Assembly (NCBI GenBank): GCA_963700775.1
Contig: CAVOYU010000009.1
Coordinates: 124,001-188,000 of the forward strand
Length of the DNA stretch: 64,000 bases
Reading direction: 5' to 3'
Source of the DNA: Thermohalobaculum sp963700775
GTDB lineage: Bacteria > Pseudomonadota > Alphaproteobacteria > Rhodobacterales > Rhodobacteraceae
Both the position numbers and the translations under genes were made by a program. Below, piece after piece: positions 45,840 through 54,200 of the stretch. Every line of letters starts with the position of its first letter. The first letter of the stretch is position 1. Below the pieces are notes generated by a model. That model worked only from the letters and a program-made list of their open reading frames with translations. It was not told the origin of the DNA and searched no databases.

Positions 45840-47354
45840 ATGGACATCCTCGGCCATCTGCTGGATGGCGTGTTGGTTTCTCTGCAGCCGCTGAACCTCC
45901 TGATGGTGGTCATCGGGGTCACGGTCGGGCTGTTCATCGGCGCCATGCCGGGGCTCGGATCGGTCAACGGCGTGGCGATCCTGCTGCCGGCCACCTTCCT
46001 GGTGCCGCCGACGACGGCGATGATCTTCCTCGCGGCGATCTACTACGGCGCGATGTACGGGGGCGCGATCTCGTCGATCACCCTCGGCATTCCCGGCGCC
46101 TCGACCGCGGTGGCGACCGTGTTCGACGGCCGGCCGCTGGCCCTGAAGGGCCGGGCGGACCTCGCGCTGGTCACCGCGGCCGTCGCCTCCTTCGTGGGCG
46201 GCACCGTCGCGAACATCCTGTTCACCGGCTTTGCCCCGCCGCTGGCCAAGGTGGCGCTGAGCTTCGGTCCGCCCGAAATCTTCGCCCTGATGCTGCTGGC
46301 CTTCGCGACCTTCGTGGGCCTCGGCGGCGACGACATCGCGAAGACGATCTTCTCCATAGCTCTCGGCCTGGTACTGGCGACGGTCGGCTTCGACGAGATC
46401 TCCGGCGCCCCGCGGCTGCTGATTCTCGACATCACCGGCTTCATGCACGGCATCAATTTCCTGGTCCTGGCGATCGGGGTCTACGGCATCGGCGAGATGA
46501 TGTGGACCATCAACGCCTCGCGCGACGAGACGAAGATGATCGACCCCGGGATCACCATCCGGCGCGTCCTCAGGGCGATCAAGGAGGCCTTCACCGGCTG
46601 GCGCGGCATGGCCATCGGCTCGTCGCTCGGCTTCTTCGTCGGCGTGCTGCCGGCGGCCGGCGCGACGCCCGGAGCGCTGATGGCCTACGGCCTGACCAAG
46701 ATGACCGCGAAGGACCCGAAGCTGTTCGGCAAGGGCGAGGTCAACGGCGTCTCGGCCCCCGAAGCCGCCAACAACGCGGCCTCCGGCGGCGCGATGCTGC
46801 CGATGATGACGCTCGGCATCCCCGGCTCGCCGACCACCGCGATCCTGCTCGGCGGCATGGTGATCTGGGGCCTGCAGCCCGGCCCGCGGCTGTTCGTGGA
46901 CGAGCCGGAGTTCGTCTGGTCGCTGATCGGCTCGCTCTACGTCTCGAACCTGATGGCGATGGTGATCAACCTGGCCTTCATCCCGGTGTTCCTGTGGATG
47001 CTCCGGATGCCCTTCACCATCCTCGCGCCGGTGATCTTCGTGCTGTCGGTCGTGGGCGGCTATGCCGCGGTCCAGGACATGCACGACATCTGGCTGATGC
47101 TGATCTTCGGCTTCGGCGCGTTCTTCCTGCGGATCCTCGACTACCCGCTGGCGCCCGCGGTGCTGGCGATCGTGCTCGGCCCGCAGACCGAGGAGTCGCT
47201 GCGCCAGTCGCTGCTGTTGAGCTCGGGCGACCCGTCGATCTTCTTCACCCGGCCGGTTTCGGGGCCGATCGCGGCGATCGCCGTGATCCTGATCCTGCTG
47301 CCGCTGCTCGGCGTCCTGCGGCGCTGGATGCGCCGGCCTACGCCGGCGGCCTGA
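45840..47354 (+). CDS. tctA: TctA-family large membrane subunit, first copy
   Basis: A 504-residue TTT large subunit with about 12 membrane helices. GLFIGAMPGLGSVNGVAILLPATF and the duplicated GSSLGFFVGVLPAAGATPGALMAYG are the hallmark Gly/Pro repeats, with YYGAMYGGAISSITLGIPG and the internal symmetric APEAANNAASGGAMLPMMTLGIPGSPTTAILLGG. It forms the translocation path with TctB and receives substrate from TctC. GGGAG precedes ATG 45840. A second, highly similar copy lies 317 bp downstream. Confidence 0.95.
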   Translation: MDILGHLLDGVLVSLQPLNLLMVVIGVTVGLFIGAMPGLGSVNGVAILLPATFLVPPTTAMIFLAAIYYGAMYGGAISSITLGIPGASTAVATVFDGRPLALKGRADLALVTAAVASFVGGTVANILFTGFAPPLAKVALSFGPPEIFALMLLAFATFVGLGGDDIAKTIFSIALGLVLATVGFDEISGAPRLLILDITGFMHGINFLVLAIGVYGIGEMMWTINASRDETKMIDPGITIRRVLRAIKEAFTGWRGMAIGSSLGFFVGVLPAAGATPGALMAYGLTKMTAKDPKLFGKGEVNGVSAPEAANNAASGGAMLPMMTLGIPGSPTTAILLGGMVIWGLQPGPRLFVDEPEFVWSLIGSLYVSNLMAMVINLAFIPVFLWMLRMPFTILAPVIFVLSVVGGYAAVQDMHDIWLMLIFGFGAFFLRILDYPLAPAVLAIVLGPQTEESLRQSLLLSSGDPSIFFTRPVSGPIAAIAVILILLPLLGVLRRWMRRPTPAA

Positions 47355-47671
47355 TGCAAGGGGGAGTGGCGAGATAACGTTCAGAGCGCGACACACTCCC
47401 CGCATGGGTTCCGGCCAGCCGGCTGCGGAACCGGTCCTCGGGCCGGGCCGCACGGCCGATGTGTCACCCGGATCCCGCCGGGCGGAGGGTGCGACCATGC
47501 CCCCGCGCAGCCTTGCTGCCCGCCCTTCCACCATTCGGACCGGCGGATGCGCCGCCCCGGAAAAAGCAACGACCGCCGTCCATTCCCGGCCGGCCCCGTC
47601 CGCCGCGCGCCGCGCGGCCGGAGGCGGGCCGGCGCGCGGGATGTAGCCGGCGGCAAGACAGGGAGTTACCG
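47355..47671. other. Spacer between the two tctA copies
   Basis: 317 bp with no supported gene. A frame joined to the second tctA continues upstream from 47459, but it is basic, low-complexity and has no start site. At 47407-47432 GGTTCCG and CGGAACC flank the palindrome CAGCCGGCTG, forming a strong stem that may be an attenuator or terminator after the first tctA. Confidence 0.5.
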
Positions 47672-49186
47672 ATGGAAGTACTCAGCCACCTGATGGACGG
47701 CATCCTCACGTCGTTCCAGCCCCTCAACCTCATGATGGTGGTCATCGGCGTGTCGGTCGGCCTGATCATCGGCGCCATGCCGGGGCTCGGATCGGTCAAC
47801 GGCGTGGCGATCCTGCTGCCGGCCACCTTCCTGGTGCCGCCGACCACCGCGATGATCTTCCTCGCCGCGATCTATTATGGCGCCATGTATGGGGGAGCCA
47901 TCTCCTCGATCACGCTCGGGATACCGGGGGCCTCGACGGCGGTGGCGACCACTTTCGACGGCCGCCCGCTGGCGCTGCAGGGCAAGGCCGACAAGGCCCT
48001 GGTGACCGCGGCCATCGCCTCCTTCGTCGGCGGCACGGTGGCGAACATCCTGTTCACCGCCTTCGCTCCTCCGCTGGCGGCGGTGGCGCTGAGCTTCGGT
48101 CCGCCGGAGATCTTCGCCCTGATGCTGCTGGCCTTCGCGACCTTCGTCGGCCTCGGCGGCGACGACATCCCGAAGACCATCCTGTCGATCTGCCTCGGCC
48201 TGGTCTTCGCCGCCGTCGGGTTCGACGAGATCTCCGGGGCGCCGCGGCTGGTGTTCTTCGAGATCACCGGCTTCCTGCACGGGGTGAACTTCCTGGTGCT
48301 GGCGATCGGTGTCTACGGCATCGGCGAGATGCTGTGGACGATCAATTCCTCCCGAGACGAGGTCACCCACACGGACGCCGATATCTCCGCGAGGCGCGTG
48401 ATCGACGCCGCGAAGCACTCCCTCACCGCCTGGCGCGGCATGGCGATCGGCTCGTCGCTCGGCTTCTTCGTCGGCGTGCTGCCGGCGGCCGGCGCGACAC
48501 CGGGCTCACTGATGGCCTACGGCCTGACCAAGATGACGGCGAAGAACCCGCAGCTGTTCGGAAAGGGCGCCCTGAACGGCGTCGCGGCGCCGGAGGCCGC
48601 CAACAACTCGGCGTCCGCCGGGTCGATGCTGCCGATGATCACTCTCGGCATCCCCGGCTCGCCGACCACCGCGGTGCTGCTCGGCGGCATGGTGATCTGG
48701 GGCCTGCAACCGGGGCCGCGGCTGTTCACCGACCAGCCGGAATTCGTCTGGCCACTGATCGGCTCGCTCTATGTCTCGAACCTGATGGCGATGATCGTGA
48801 ACCTGGCCTTCATCCCGCTGTTCCTCTGGGTGCTGCGGATGCCCTTCACGATCCTCGCGCCGATCATCTTCGTGCTCTCGGTGGTCGGCGGCTATGCGGC
48901 GACGCTCGACATGCACGACGTCTGGCTGATGCTGATCTTCGGCGTCGGCGCGTTCTTCCTGCGGATCCTCGACTACCCGCTGGCGCCGGCGGTGCTGGCG
49001 ATCGTGCTCGGCCCGCAGACCGAGGAGACCCTGCGCCAGTCGCTGCTGATCGCCTCGGGCGATCCGATGATCTTCTTCACCCGGCCGGTCTCCGGGCCGA
49101 TCGCGGTGATCGCCCTGATCCTGATCTTCCTGCCGCTGCTGGGGGTGATCCGGCGCAAGCTGCGCGGCGGCAACAAGACCGCCTGA
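47672..49186 (+). CDS. TctA-family large membrane subunit, second copy
   Basis: A 504-residue TctA protein nearly co-linear with the first copy, differing by scattered substitutions (for example FEITGFLHGVNF for LDITGFMHGINF, and ASAGSMLPMITLGIPG for ASGGAMLPMMTLGIPG) and by a variable segment around residues 225-245. All Gly/Pro motifs are kept, so it is presumably functional. There is no second TctB or TctC with it. It may pair with the same TctB/TctC or widen substrate range. GGGAG sits 8 bp before ATG 47672. A strong terminator follows. Confidence 0.93.
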   Translation: MEVLSHLMDGILTSFQPLNLMMVVIGVSVGLIIGAMPGLGSVNGVAILLPATFLVPPTTAMIFLAAIYYGAMYGGAISSITLGIPGASTAVATTFDGRPLALQGKADKALVTAAIASFVGGTVANILFTAFAPPLAAVALSFGPPEIFALMLLAFATFVGLGGDDIPKTILSICLGLVFAAVGFDEISGAPRLVFFEITGFLHGVNFLVLAIGVYGIGEMLWTINSSRDEVTHTDADISARRVIDAAKHSLTAWRGMAIGSSLGFFVGVLPAAGATPGSLMAYGLTKMTAKNPQLFGKGALNGVAAPEAANNSASAGSMLPMITLGIPGSPTTAVLLGGMVIWGLQPGPRLFTDQPEFVWPLIGSLYVSNLMAMIVNLAFIPLFLWVLRMPFTILAPIIFVLSVVGGYAATLDMHDVWLMLIFGVGAFFLRILDYPLAPAVLAIVLGPQTEETLRQSLLIASGDPMIFFTRPVSGPIAVIALILIFLPLLGVIRRKLRGGNKTA

Positions 49187-49212
49187 CCGGCCGCGGCGCC
49201 GGGAACGCCAAA

Positions 49213-49239
49213 GGCCCGCGCGGTGTCCCCGCGCGGGCC
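49213..49239. terminator. Strong hairpin ending the transporter operon
   Basis: GGCCCGCGCGG (49213-49223) pairs perfectly with CCGCGCGGGCC (49229-49239) around a 5-base loop. It lies between the convergent second tctA and the PanE-like gene, so it could serve both strands. No long U tract, typical of high-GC genomes. Confidence 0.75.
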
Positions 49240-49263
49240 GTCAGATTCCGCCTTCTCTCCGGC

Positions 49264-50295
49264 TCACTCGGCGGCGATCGCCGATCCTTCCGCCGCCGCT
49301 TCCTTGGCCGGATAGGTCGGGTAGAGCCCCATGTTCGTCGCCAGCTGCTGCACCAGTCCCAGCACCGCGTCGATCGTGGGCGTCGGGTGGCCGGTGATGC
49401 GGCCCATCTCCTGCACCGCGGTGACCAGCGCGTCGATCTCCATCGCCTTGCCGGCCTCGAGGTCCTGCAGCATCGAGGTGCGGTGCTTGCCGACCTTGGC
49501 CGCGCCGTCGATGCGCCGCTCCACATCAACCCGGAAGCTCGCCCCCAGGCTCTCGGCGATCAACTGCGCTTCCAGCATCATCGCCTTGGCGGTGGCCCGC
49601 GTGGTCGGGTCCCCGGCAACCACGTCGAGCGTGCCGCGGGTCAGGGCCGAGATCGGGTTGAAGCAGAGGTTCCCCCACAGCTTCAGCCACAGCTCGGAGC
49701 GGATGTCGTCCAGCACCGGGGCCTTGAAGCCTGCCTGCTCCATCACCTCGGCGATGCGGGCGATGCGCGGGCTGTTCGAGCCGTCCGGCTCGCCGAGGGC
49801 GAACTTGTCGCCATAGACGTGGCGGATCACGCCGGGCTCCGAAATCTCCGCCGCCGGATAGACCGAGCAGCCGATGGCGCGGTGCGGTCCGATCGCCAGC
49901 CACTGCCGGTCGTCCCGGTCGACCGCATCCAGCCGGCGACCCTCGAAGCGGCCCACCAGGCCGTGAAAGTACCACCACGGCACGCCGTTCTGGCAGCAGA
50001 CGACCGCGGTATCCGGGCCTAGCAGCGGCTGCATGTCCTCGGCCAATTCCCAGGCCTGGTGAGCCTTCAGGCAGTTGAACACCACGTCCACCGGGCCGAT
50101 CGCCGCCGGGTCCCTCTCGGCGCGGACCTGCACCGTGGTCGTCTCGCCGTCCTTCACCAGGGTCAGGCCGCGCGCGCGGATCGCCGCCAGATGGGCGCCG
50201 CGGGCGATCACCGAGACCTCAACTCCGGGAACTCCGGCCAGGCCGGCTGCCAGATATCCGCCGATCGCCCCGGCTCCATAGATGCAAACCTTCAT
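49264..50295 (-). CDS. Ketopantoate reductase-family dehydrogenase
   Basis: A 343-residue PanE/ApbA-family NADPH-dependent reductase. The N-terminal CIYGAGAIGGYLAAGL is the Rossmann motif, VFNCLKAHQAWELAEDMQPL and CCQNGVPWWYF line the cofactor, and ELWLKLWGNLCFNPISALTRG with the Lys of LKLWGN is the catalytic helix. PanE in pantothenate synthesis is often shorter and has ALKTGE elsewhere; the PWWYFHGLVGRFEGRRLD insert suggests another 2-keto acid substrate. No panB is adjacent, so it is called family-level only. ATG 50295 has GAGGACGTGAC upstream. A palindrome-rich control region precedes it. Confidence 0.85.
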   Translation of the reverse strand: MKVCIYGAGAIGGYLAAGLAGVPGVEVSVIARGAHLAAIRARGLTLVKDGETTTVQVRAERDPAAIGPVDVVFNCLKAHQAWELAEDMQPLLGPDTAVVCCQNGVPWWYFHGLVGRFEGRRLDAVDRDDRQWLAIGPHRAIGCSVYPAAEISEPGVIRHVYGDKFALGEPDGSNSPRIARIAEVMEQAGFKAPVLDDIRSELWLKLWGNLCFNPISALTRGTLDVVAGDPTTRATAKAMMLEAQLIAESLGASFRVDVERRIDGAAKVGKHRTSMLQDLEAGKAMEIDALVTAVQEMGRITGHPTPTIDAVLGLVQQLATNMGLYPTYPAKEAAAEGSAIAAE

Positions 50296-50675
50296 GTCAC
50301 GTCCTCGACTGTCTGGGGGGCCCATCGGCGGCGAACCCTGTGCCGGCGTCCGGGTGGGATTGGGCGGCCCTGAAGCGATCTCTGTGCCGGGCCGCGCAAC
50401 TATATTGCGCAATAATGCTGCGCAGGCCAAGCCAAAGATTCTTGGCAGGCGTTAAGGCAAACTATGTTGCAGGCCGAGCGGTCTGAAGATTTTACCGCTG
50501 CGGCCGATGATCGTGGCCTCCCGACTGTGTTTCACGGAGCGACCGAGTTATCTTGTTGAATTCAATTATATTTTCCAGCCATTCTGGCACCCATTCATGC
50601 CATTTCGGATCGCGTTTCCGCAGGTCGGATGATGTGGCGGGTTGCCGCAGCCACCCGCGGAGCTGCCCGTGGCGC
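50296..50675 (-). promoter_or_regulatory. Control region upstream of the PanE-like gene
   Basis: 380 bp with no gene, unusually AT-rich in the part from 50400 to 50600. The perfect 12-bp palindrome TATTGCGCAATA (50403-50414) is followed by a second TGCGCA (50419-50424) and by GCCAAG (50426-50431) inverted as CTTGGC (50441-50446). On the minus strand a TATAGT hexamer could be a -10. This looks like an operator region for an unidentified regulator. Confidence 0.45.
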
Positions 50676-51653
50676 TCAGGCTGTCAGCAGGATCTTGCCC
50701 CTCAGCCCGCCGGCCTCCATCAGCCGGTGCGCCTCGGCCGCCTCGGTCATCGGCAGCACGGTCTGGGTCACCGTCTTCAGCCTGCCCGCCGCGAACAGCG
50801 GCCAGACCCTGGCCTCAAGATCGGCGGCGACCGCCGCCTTGAAGTCGTCCGGCCGCGGCCTCAGCGTCGAGCCGGTCAGGGTCAGGCGCTTGATCATCAC
50901 CGGCATCAGGTCGATCTCGACCTTCGAGCCCGACCGGTAGGCGAGCTGCACGATCCGGCAGTCCATCGCCGCCGCCCTGAAGTTCCGCGCCACGTAGTCG
51001 CCGCCCATGATGTCGAGGATCATCGACGCCCCGCCGGCCGCCTTGACCGGTTCGACGAAATCCTCGTCCCGGTAGTTGATGGCCCGCTCCGCCCCCAGCT
51101 CCTCGCAGAAACCGCAGGATTCTGCCGAACCCGCGGTCGCGAAGACCCGGAGCCCCAGCGCCGCGCCGAGCTGGACCGCGGTCGAGCCGATGCCGCCGCT
51201 GCCGCCATGAACCAGGAACACCGACCCGGCCGGCGGCTGGTGCCGGAAGAAGAAGTTGCTCCAGACGGTGAAATAGGTCTCGCAGAGCCCGCCGGCGTCG
51301 GTCAGCGAGACCCCCTCCGGCACCGGCAGCGCATGCCCGGCCTCGACCGCCACATACTCCGCATAGCCGCCGCCCTTGGTCAGGGCGCAGACCCGGTCGC
51401 CCACCTTCCAGCGCGCCGCACCCTCGCCGACAGCGGCGATCTCGCCCGCGACCTCGAGCCCCGGCAGGTCCGAGGCGCCGGGCGGCGGCGCATAGCGGCC
51501 CTGGCGCTGCATCACGTCCGGGCCGTTGACCCCGGCGGAGGCGACCCGGATCAGCACCTGGCCCGGCCCCGGCTCCGGCACCCCGCGCCGCGCCGGTACC
51601 AGCGCATCCGGCCCGCCCGGCTCGCGGATCTCGATCACCGTCATCTCGCCCAT
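50676..51653 (-). CDS. NAD(P)H quinone oxidoreductase (zeta-crystallin/PIG3 type)
   Basis: A 325-residue zinc-free medium-chain reductase. IRVASAGVNGPDVMQRQGRYAPPPGASDLPGLEVAGEI is the PIG3-type N-terminus, and VFLVHGGSGGIGSTAVQLGAALG the NADPH Rossmann motif with SAESC following. There are no Zn-binding cysteines, as in quinone oxidoreductases. The DILMIGG-like segment (ILDIMGGDYVARNF) and ending RLMEAGGLRGKILLTA are family hallmarks. ATG 51653 is chosen (GGGGAG about 9 bp upstream); ATG 51644 is possible. It diverges from the carbonic anhydrase gene. Confidence 0.9.
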   Translation of the reverse strand: MGEMTVIEIREPGGPDALVPARRGVPEPGPGQVLIRVASAGVNGPDVMQRQGRYAPPPGASDLPGLEVAGEIAAVGEGAARWKVGDRVCALTKGGGYAEYVAVEAGHALPVPEGVSLTDAGGLCETYFTVWSNFFFRHQPPAGSVFLVHGGSGGIGSTAVQLGAALGLRVFATAGSAESCGFCEELGAERAINYRDEDFVEPVKAAGGASMILDIMGGDYVARNFRAAAMDCRIVQLAYRSGSKVEIDLMPVMIKRLTLTGSTLRPRPDDFKAAVAADLEARVWPLFAAGRLKTVTQTVLPMTEAAEAHRLMEAGGLRGKILLTA

Positions 51654-51863
51654 CGCCCGCGCTCCCCGCTTTGCATGTCCGGCCGGGTCCGGTTTAATCG
51701 CCGGGTCGGCCCGGTGCAATCGCATCGGCGCCGGTGAGGGGAGGCCCCGCGAGGTGAGGCAAGGAGCGCACGGAGCCGCGCTCCGGCGGCCATACCGCGC
51801 CTTGAGATTGCGCCGGCGCCCCGGTTCGCTTAGATCGTCCCGACAGATTGCCGGAGGCCGCCG

Positions 51864-52523
51864 ATGACCGACCTTCCCGAAACCGCCCCGCTGCCGGGCT
51901 ACCTGATCGAGCGCTACCGCGCCTGGTATGGCCGCGGCTTCGTCGAGAACCGCACCTGGTATGCCCGCCTCGCGAGCCAGGGCCAGCGCCCGCGGGCGAT
52001 GGTGATCTCCTGCTGCGACAGCCGGATCGACATCGTGCAGATGTTCGGCGCCGAGCCGGGCGATCTGTTTGTGCTGCGCAACGTCGCCAACCTGGTGCCG
52101 CCTTTCAACCCCGACCCGAAGCACCATGGAACCTCGGCGGCGGTGGAGTATGCGGTCAATGCGCTGAAGGTCGCCCATATCGTGGTGGTCGGCCACTCGA
52201 ACTGCGGCGGGGTCCATGCCTGTCACGACATGTGCGCCGGCCTCGCCCCGGAGCTCGACGAGAAGTCCAGCTTCATCGGCCGCTGGATGGACATCCTGCG
52301 TCCCGGCTACGAGCGGGTCGCGGCGGTGGTGCCGGAGCCCGGCGCCCGCAAGGCGGCGCTGGAGCACGAGGCGGTGCTGACCTCGCTTCGGAACCTCGGC
52401 ACCTTCCCCTTCATCACCGAGGCGGTGGCCGACGGCATGCTGACGCTCCACGGCGCCTTCGTCGAGATCGGCACCGGGGCGCTGCTGGTCTATCGGGAAG
52501 GGCAGGGTTTCGTCGCGGCCTGA
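51864..52523 (+). CDS. Beta-class carbonic anhydrase
   Basis: A 219-residue enzyme interconverting CO2 and bicarbonate. Zinc ligands are C50 (CCDSR, with D52 and R54 the catalytic dyad), H111 and C114 (GHSNCGGV). RNVANLVPPF and GTSAAVEYAV are the conserved surrounding segments. ATG 51864 follows GCCGGAGG. Isolated between a quinone oxidoreductase and cytochrome genes; it may supply bicarbonate for carboxylases or handle CO2 from oxalate decarboxylation, though nothing ties it to the oxalate locus. Confidence 0.95.
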   Translation: MTDLPETAPLPGYLIERYRAWYGRGFVENRTWYARLASQGQRPRAMVISCCDSRIDIVQMFGAEPGDLFVLRNVANLVPPFNPDPKHHGTSAAVEYAVNALKVAHIVVVGHSNCGGVHACHDMCAGLAPELDEKSSFIGRWMDILRPGYERVAAVVPEPGARKAALEHEAVLTSLRNLGTFPFITEAVADGMLTLHGAFVEIGTGALLVYREGQGFVAA

Positions 52524-52686
52524 TCGGGACGAAACGGCGAGGGTGGGGCATATCCCCCAAGAATCGGCAGGAAACTTCACGATTTCAACATGTCGTGAGT
52601 TGGTGTGACCTATTCCGTGCGCTAGCGTGATCGCGCCGACGAAGCCAGAGATTCCGAGGCCAGAAACTTCATAAGGGAGAACCGGC

Positions 52687-53181
52687 ATGCAGACTTCCTC
52701 CAGCCTGAAACGCCTTTCTGCCGTCGCGGCCATCGCCGCGGCCGTGCTCGTTCCGACCCTCGCCCTCACCCAGGACAAGACAGATGCGGGCCAGAAGGCC
52801 ATTACCGCGCGTCAGGGCTACATGCAGGTCGTGGTCTGGGAGGCCGGGCCCCTGTTTGGCATGGCCAAGGGCGAGGTCGAGTACGACGCCGAGCGCGCCG
52901 CCGCCAATGCCGCGAACCTGAACGCCATCGCCCAGTATGATGTGGGCAGGCTGTTCATCGAAGGCACCTCGAAGGCGGACCGTCCGGGCAAGACCCGCGC
53001 GCTGGCGGACATCTGGGCCGATCAGGCGAAGTTCGCCCAGGCGATGGACGACTGGCGCGCCGCCACCGCCAACGTCGCGGCCGAGGCCGGCAAGGGCCAG
53101 GTCGAGCTCGCCGCCGCCGTCGGCGAGATGGGAAAGACCTGCGGCGGCTGCCACAAGCCGTTCCGGGCGGAAGAGTTCTGA
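52687..53181 (+). CDS. Cytochrome c' (class II), periplasmic
   Basis: A 164-residue exported protein with a signal peptide ending near residue 28 and a single heme-binding C152-G-G-C155-H156 close to the C-terminus, in the helix KTCGGCHKPFR. This placement and the four-helix composition are characteristic of class II cytochromes c', which bind NO and lack a distal heme ligand. Probably periplasmic, with heme added by the Ccm system. ATG 52687 is preceded by AAGGGAG. The next gene, a dihaem cytochrome, starts 67 bp downstream and may be co-transcribed. Confidence 0.92.
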   Translation: MQTSSSLKRLSAVAAIAAAVLVPTLALTQDKTDAGQKAITARQGYMQVVVWEAGPLFGMAKGEVEYDAERAAANAANLNAIAQYDVGRLFIEGTSKADRPGKTRALADIWADQAKFAQAMDDWRAATANVAAEAGKGQVELAAAVGEMGKTCGGCHKPFRAEEF

Positions 53182-53248
53182 GTCGGGTTTCCCGGCCAAA
53201 TCCGCGGTACCGCCGGCCTTACGGCGGGCGCTGGGGAAAAGGCGGCCG

Positions 53249-54160
53249 ATGCGCAAGTTCCTGACCGGCTGCTGCATCCTGCTCGCGGCCGGTCTTGCCA
53301 CCTTCTGGTACCTGACCGCGCCGGTGCGCCTTGCGGCTGGCGACCTGCCGGATCATGCCGCCGATCCGCTGCGCGGCGAGTACATGTTCTGGGCCGCCGG
53401 CTGCGCCTCCTGCCATGCCGCCCCCGAGGCCAAGGGCGACCACAAGCTCAGGCTCGCCGGCGGCGTGGCGCTGAAGAGCCCCTTCGGCACCTTCATCGCG
53501 CCGAACATCTCGCCCGACCCCGAGCATGGTATCGGCGGCTGGTCCGATCTCGACTTCGCCAATGCGGTGATGCGCGGCGTGGCGCCGGACGGCGGCCACT
53601 ACTACCCGGCCTTCCCCTATCTCTCCTACCAGCGGATGAAGGTCGAGGACGTGCTCGACCTCAAGGCCTTTCTCGACACGCTGCCGCCGGTGGCGAGCGA
53701 CGCGCCGGGCCACGACCTGCCGCTGCCGTTCCGGCTCCGCCGCGGGCTCGGGCTCTGGAAGCTGCTCTACATGGACGACGCCCCCTTCGTCCCGGACCCG
53801 GACGCGACCGAACAGGTGAACCGCGGCGCCTATCTGGTGACCGGCCCCGGCCATTGCGGCGAGTGCCACACGCCGCGCGACGCGCTGGGCGGGCCGGAGA
53901 CGGCGCGGGCGCTCTCCGGCGCACCGGACCCGGAAGGCGGCAAGAACCCGATCCCGAACATCACGCCGTCCGGGGACGGAATAGGAGGCTGGTCCGAGGC
54001 CGACATTGTCACGGCCCTGAAGACCGGGCTCCTGCCGGAGTTCGAGACGTTCGGCGGCTCGATGGTCAGGGTCCAGGAGAACATGGCCCATCTCACCGAT
54101 GACGACCGCGCCGCCATCGCCGCCTATCTGAAGGCGGTGCCGCCGCTGCCGGCGCCGTGA
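53249..54160 (+). CDS. Dihaem c-type cytochrome
   Basis: A 303-residue membrane-anchored or exported cytochrome with two heme sites, C52-A-S-C55-H56 and C203-G-E-C206-H207. LRGEYMFWAAGCASCHAAP and GAYLVTGPGHCGECHTPRD open the two class I domains, each followed by the Met-ligand segment PNISPDPEHGIGGWSD and PNITPSGDGIGGWSE. The N-terminal helix CCILLAAGLATFWYLTA is an uncleaved anchor or signal. Domains of this form are found in cytochrome subunits of alcohol/aldehyde dehydrogenases, but no such dehydrogenase is adjacent. It follows the cytochrome c' gene by 67 bp; an electron-transfer role is inferred. Confidence 0.93.
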   Translation: MRKFLTGCCILLAAGLATFWYLTAPVRLAAGDLPDHAADPLRGEYMFWAAGCASCHAAPEAKGDHKLRLAGGVALKSPFGTFIAPNISPDPEHGIGGWSDLDFANAVMRGVAPDGGHYYPAFPYLSYQRMKVEDVLDLKAFLDTLPPVASDAPGHDLPLPFRLRRGLGLWKLLYMDDAPFVPDPDATEQVNRGAYLVTGPGHCGECHTPRDALGGPETARALSGAPDPEGGKNPIPNITPSGDGIGGWSEADIVTALKTGLLPEFETFGGSMVRVQENMAHLTDDDRAAIAAYLKAVPPLPAP

Positions 54161-54200
54161 AACGCGGTCCCCGGACGTCCGGCGCCGGGGCGGGCGCGCC

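Noticed and set aside
47459..47671. Upstream start for the second tctA
   Set aside because: The added residues are basic and disordered, while ATG 47672 has a ribosome-binding site and matches the first copy exactly in length.
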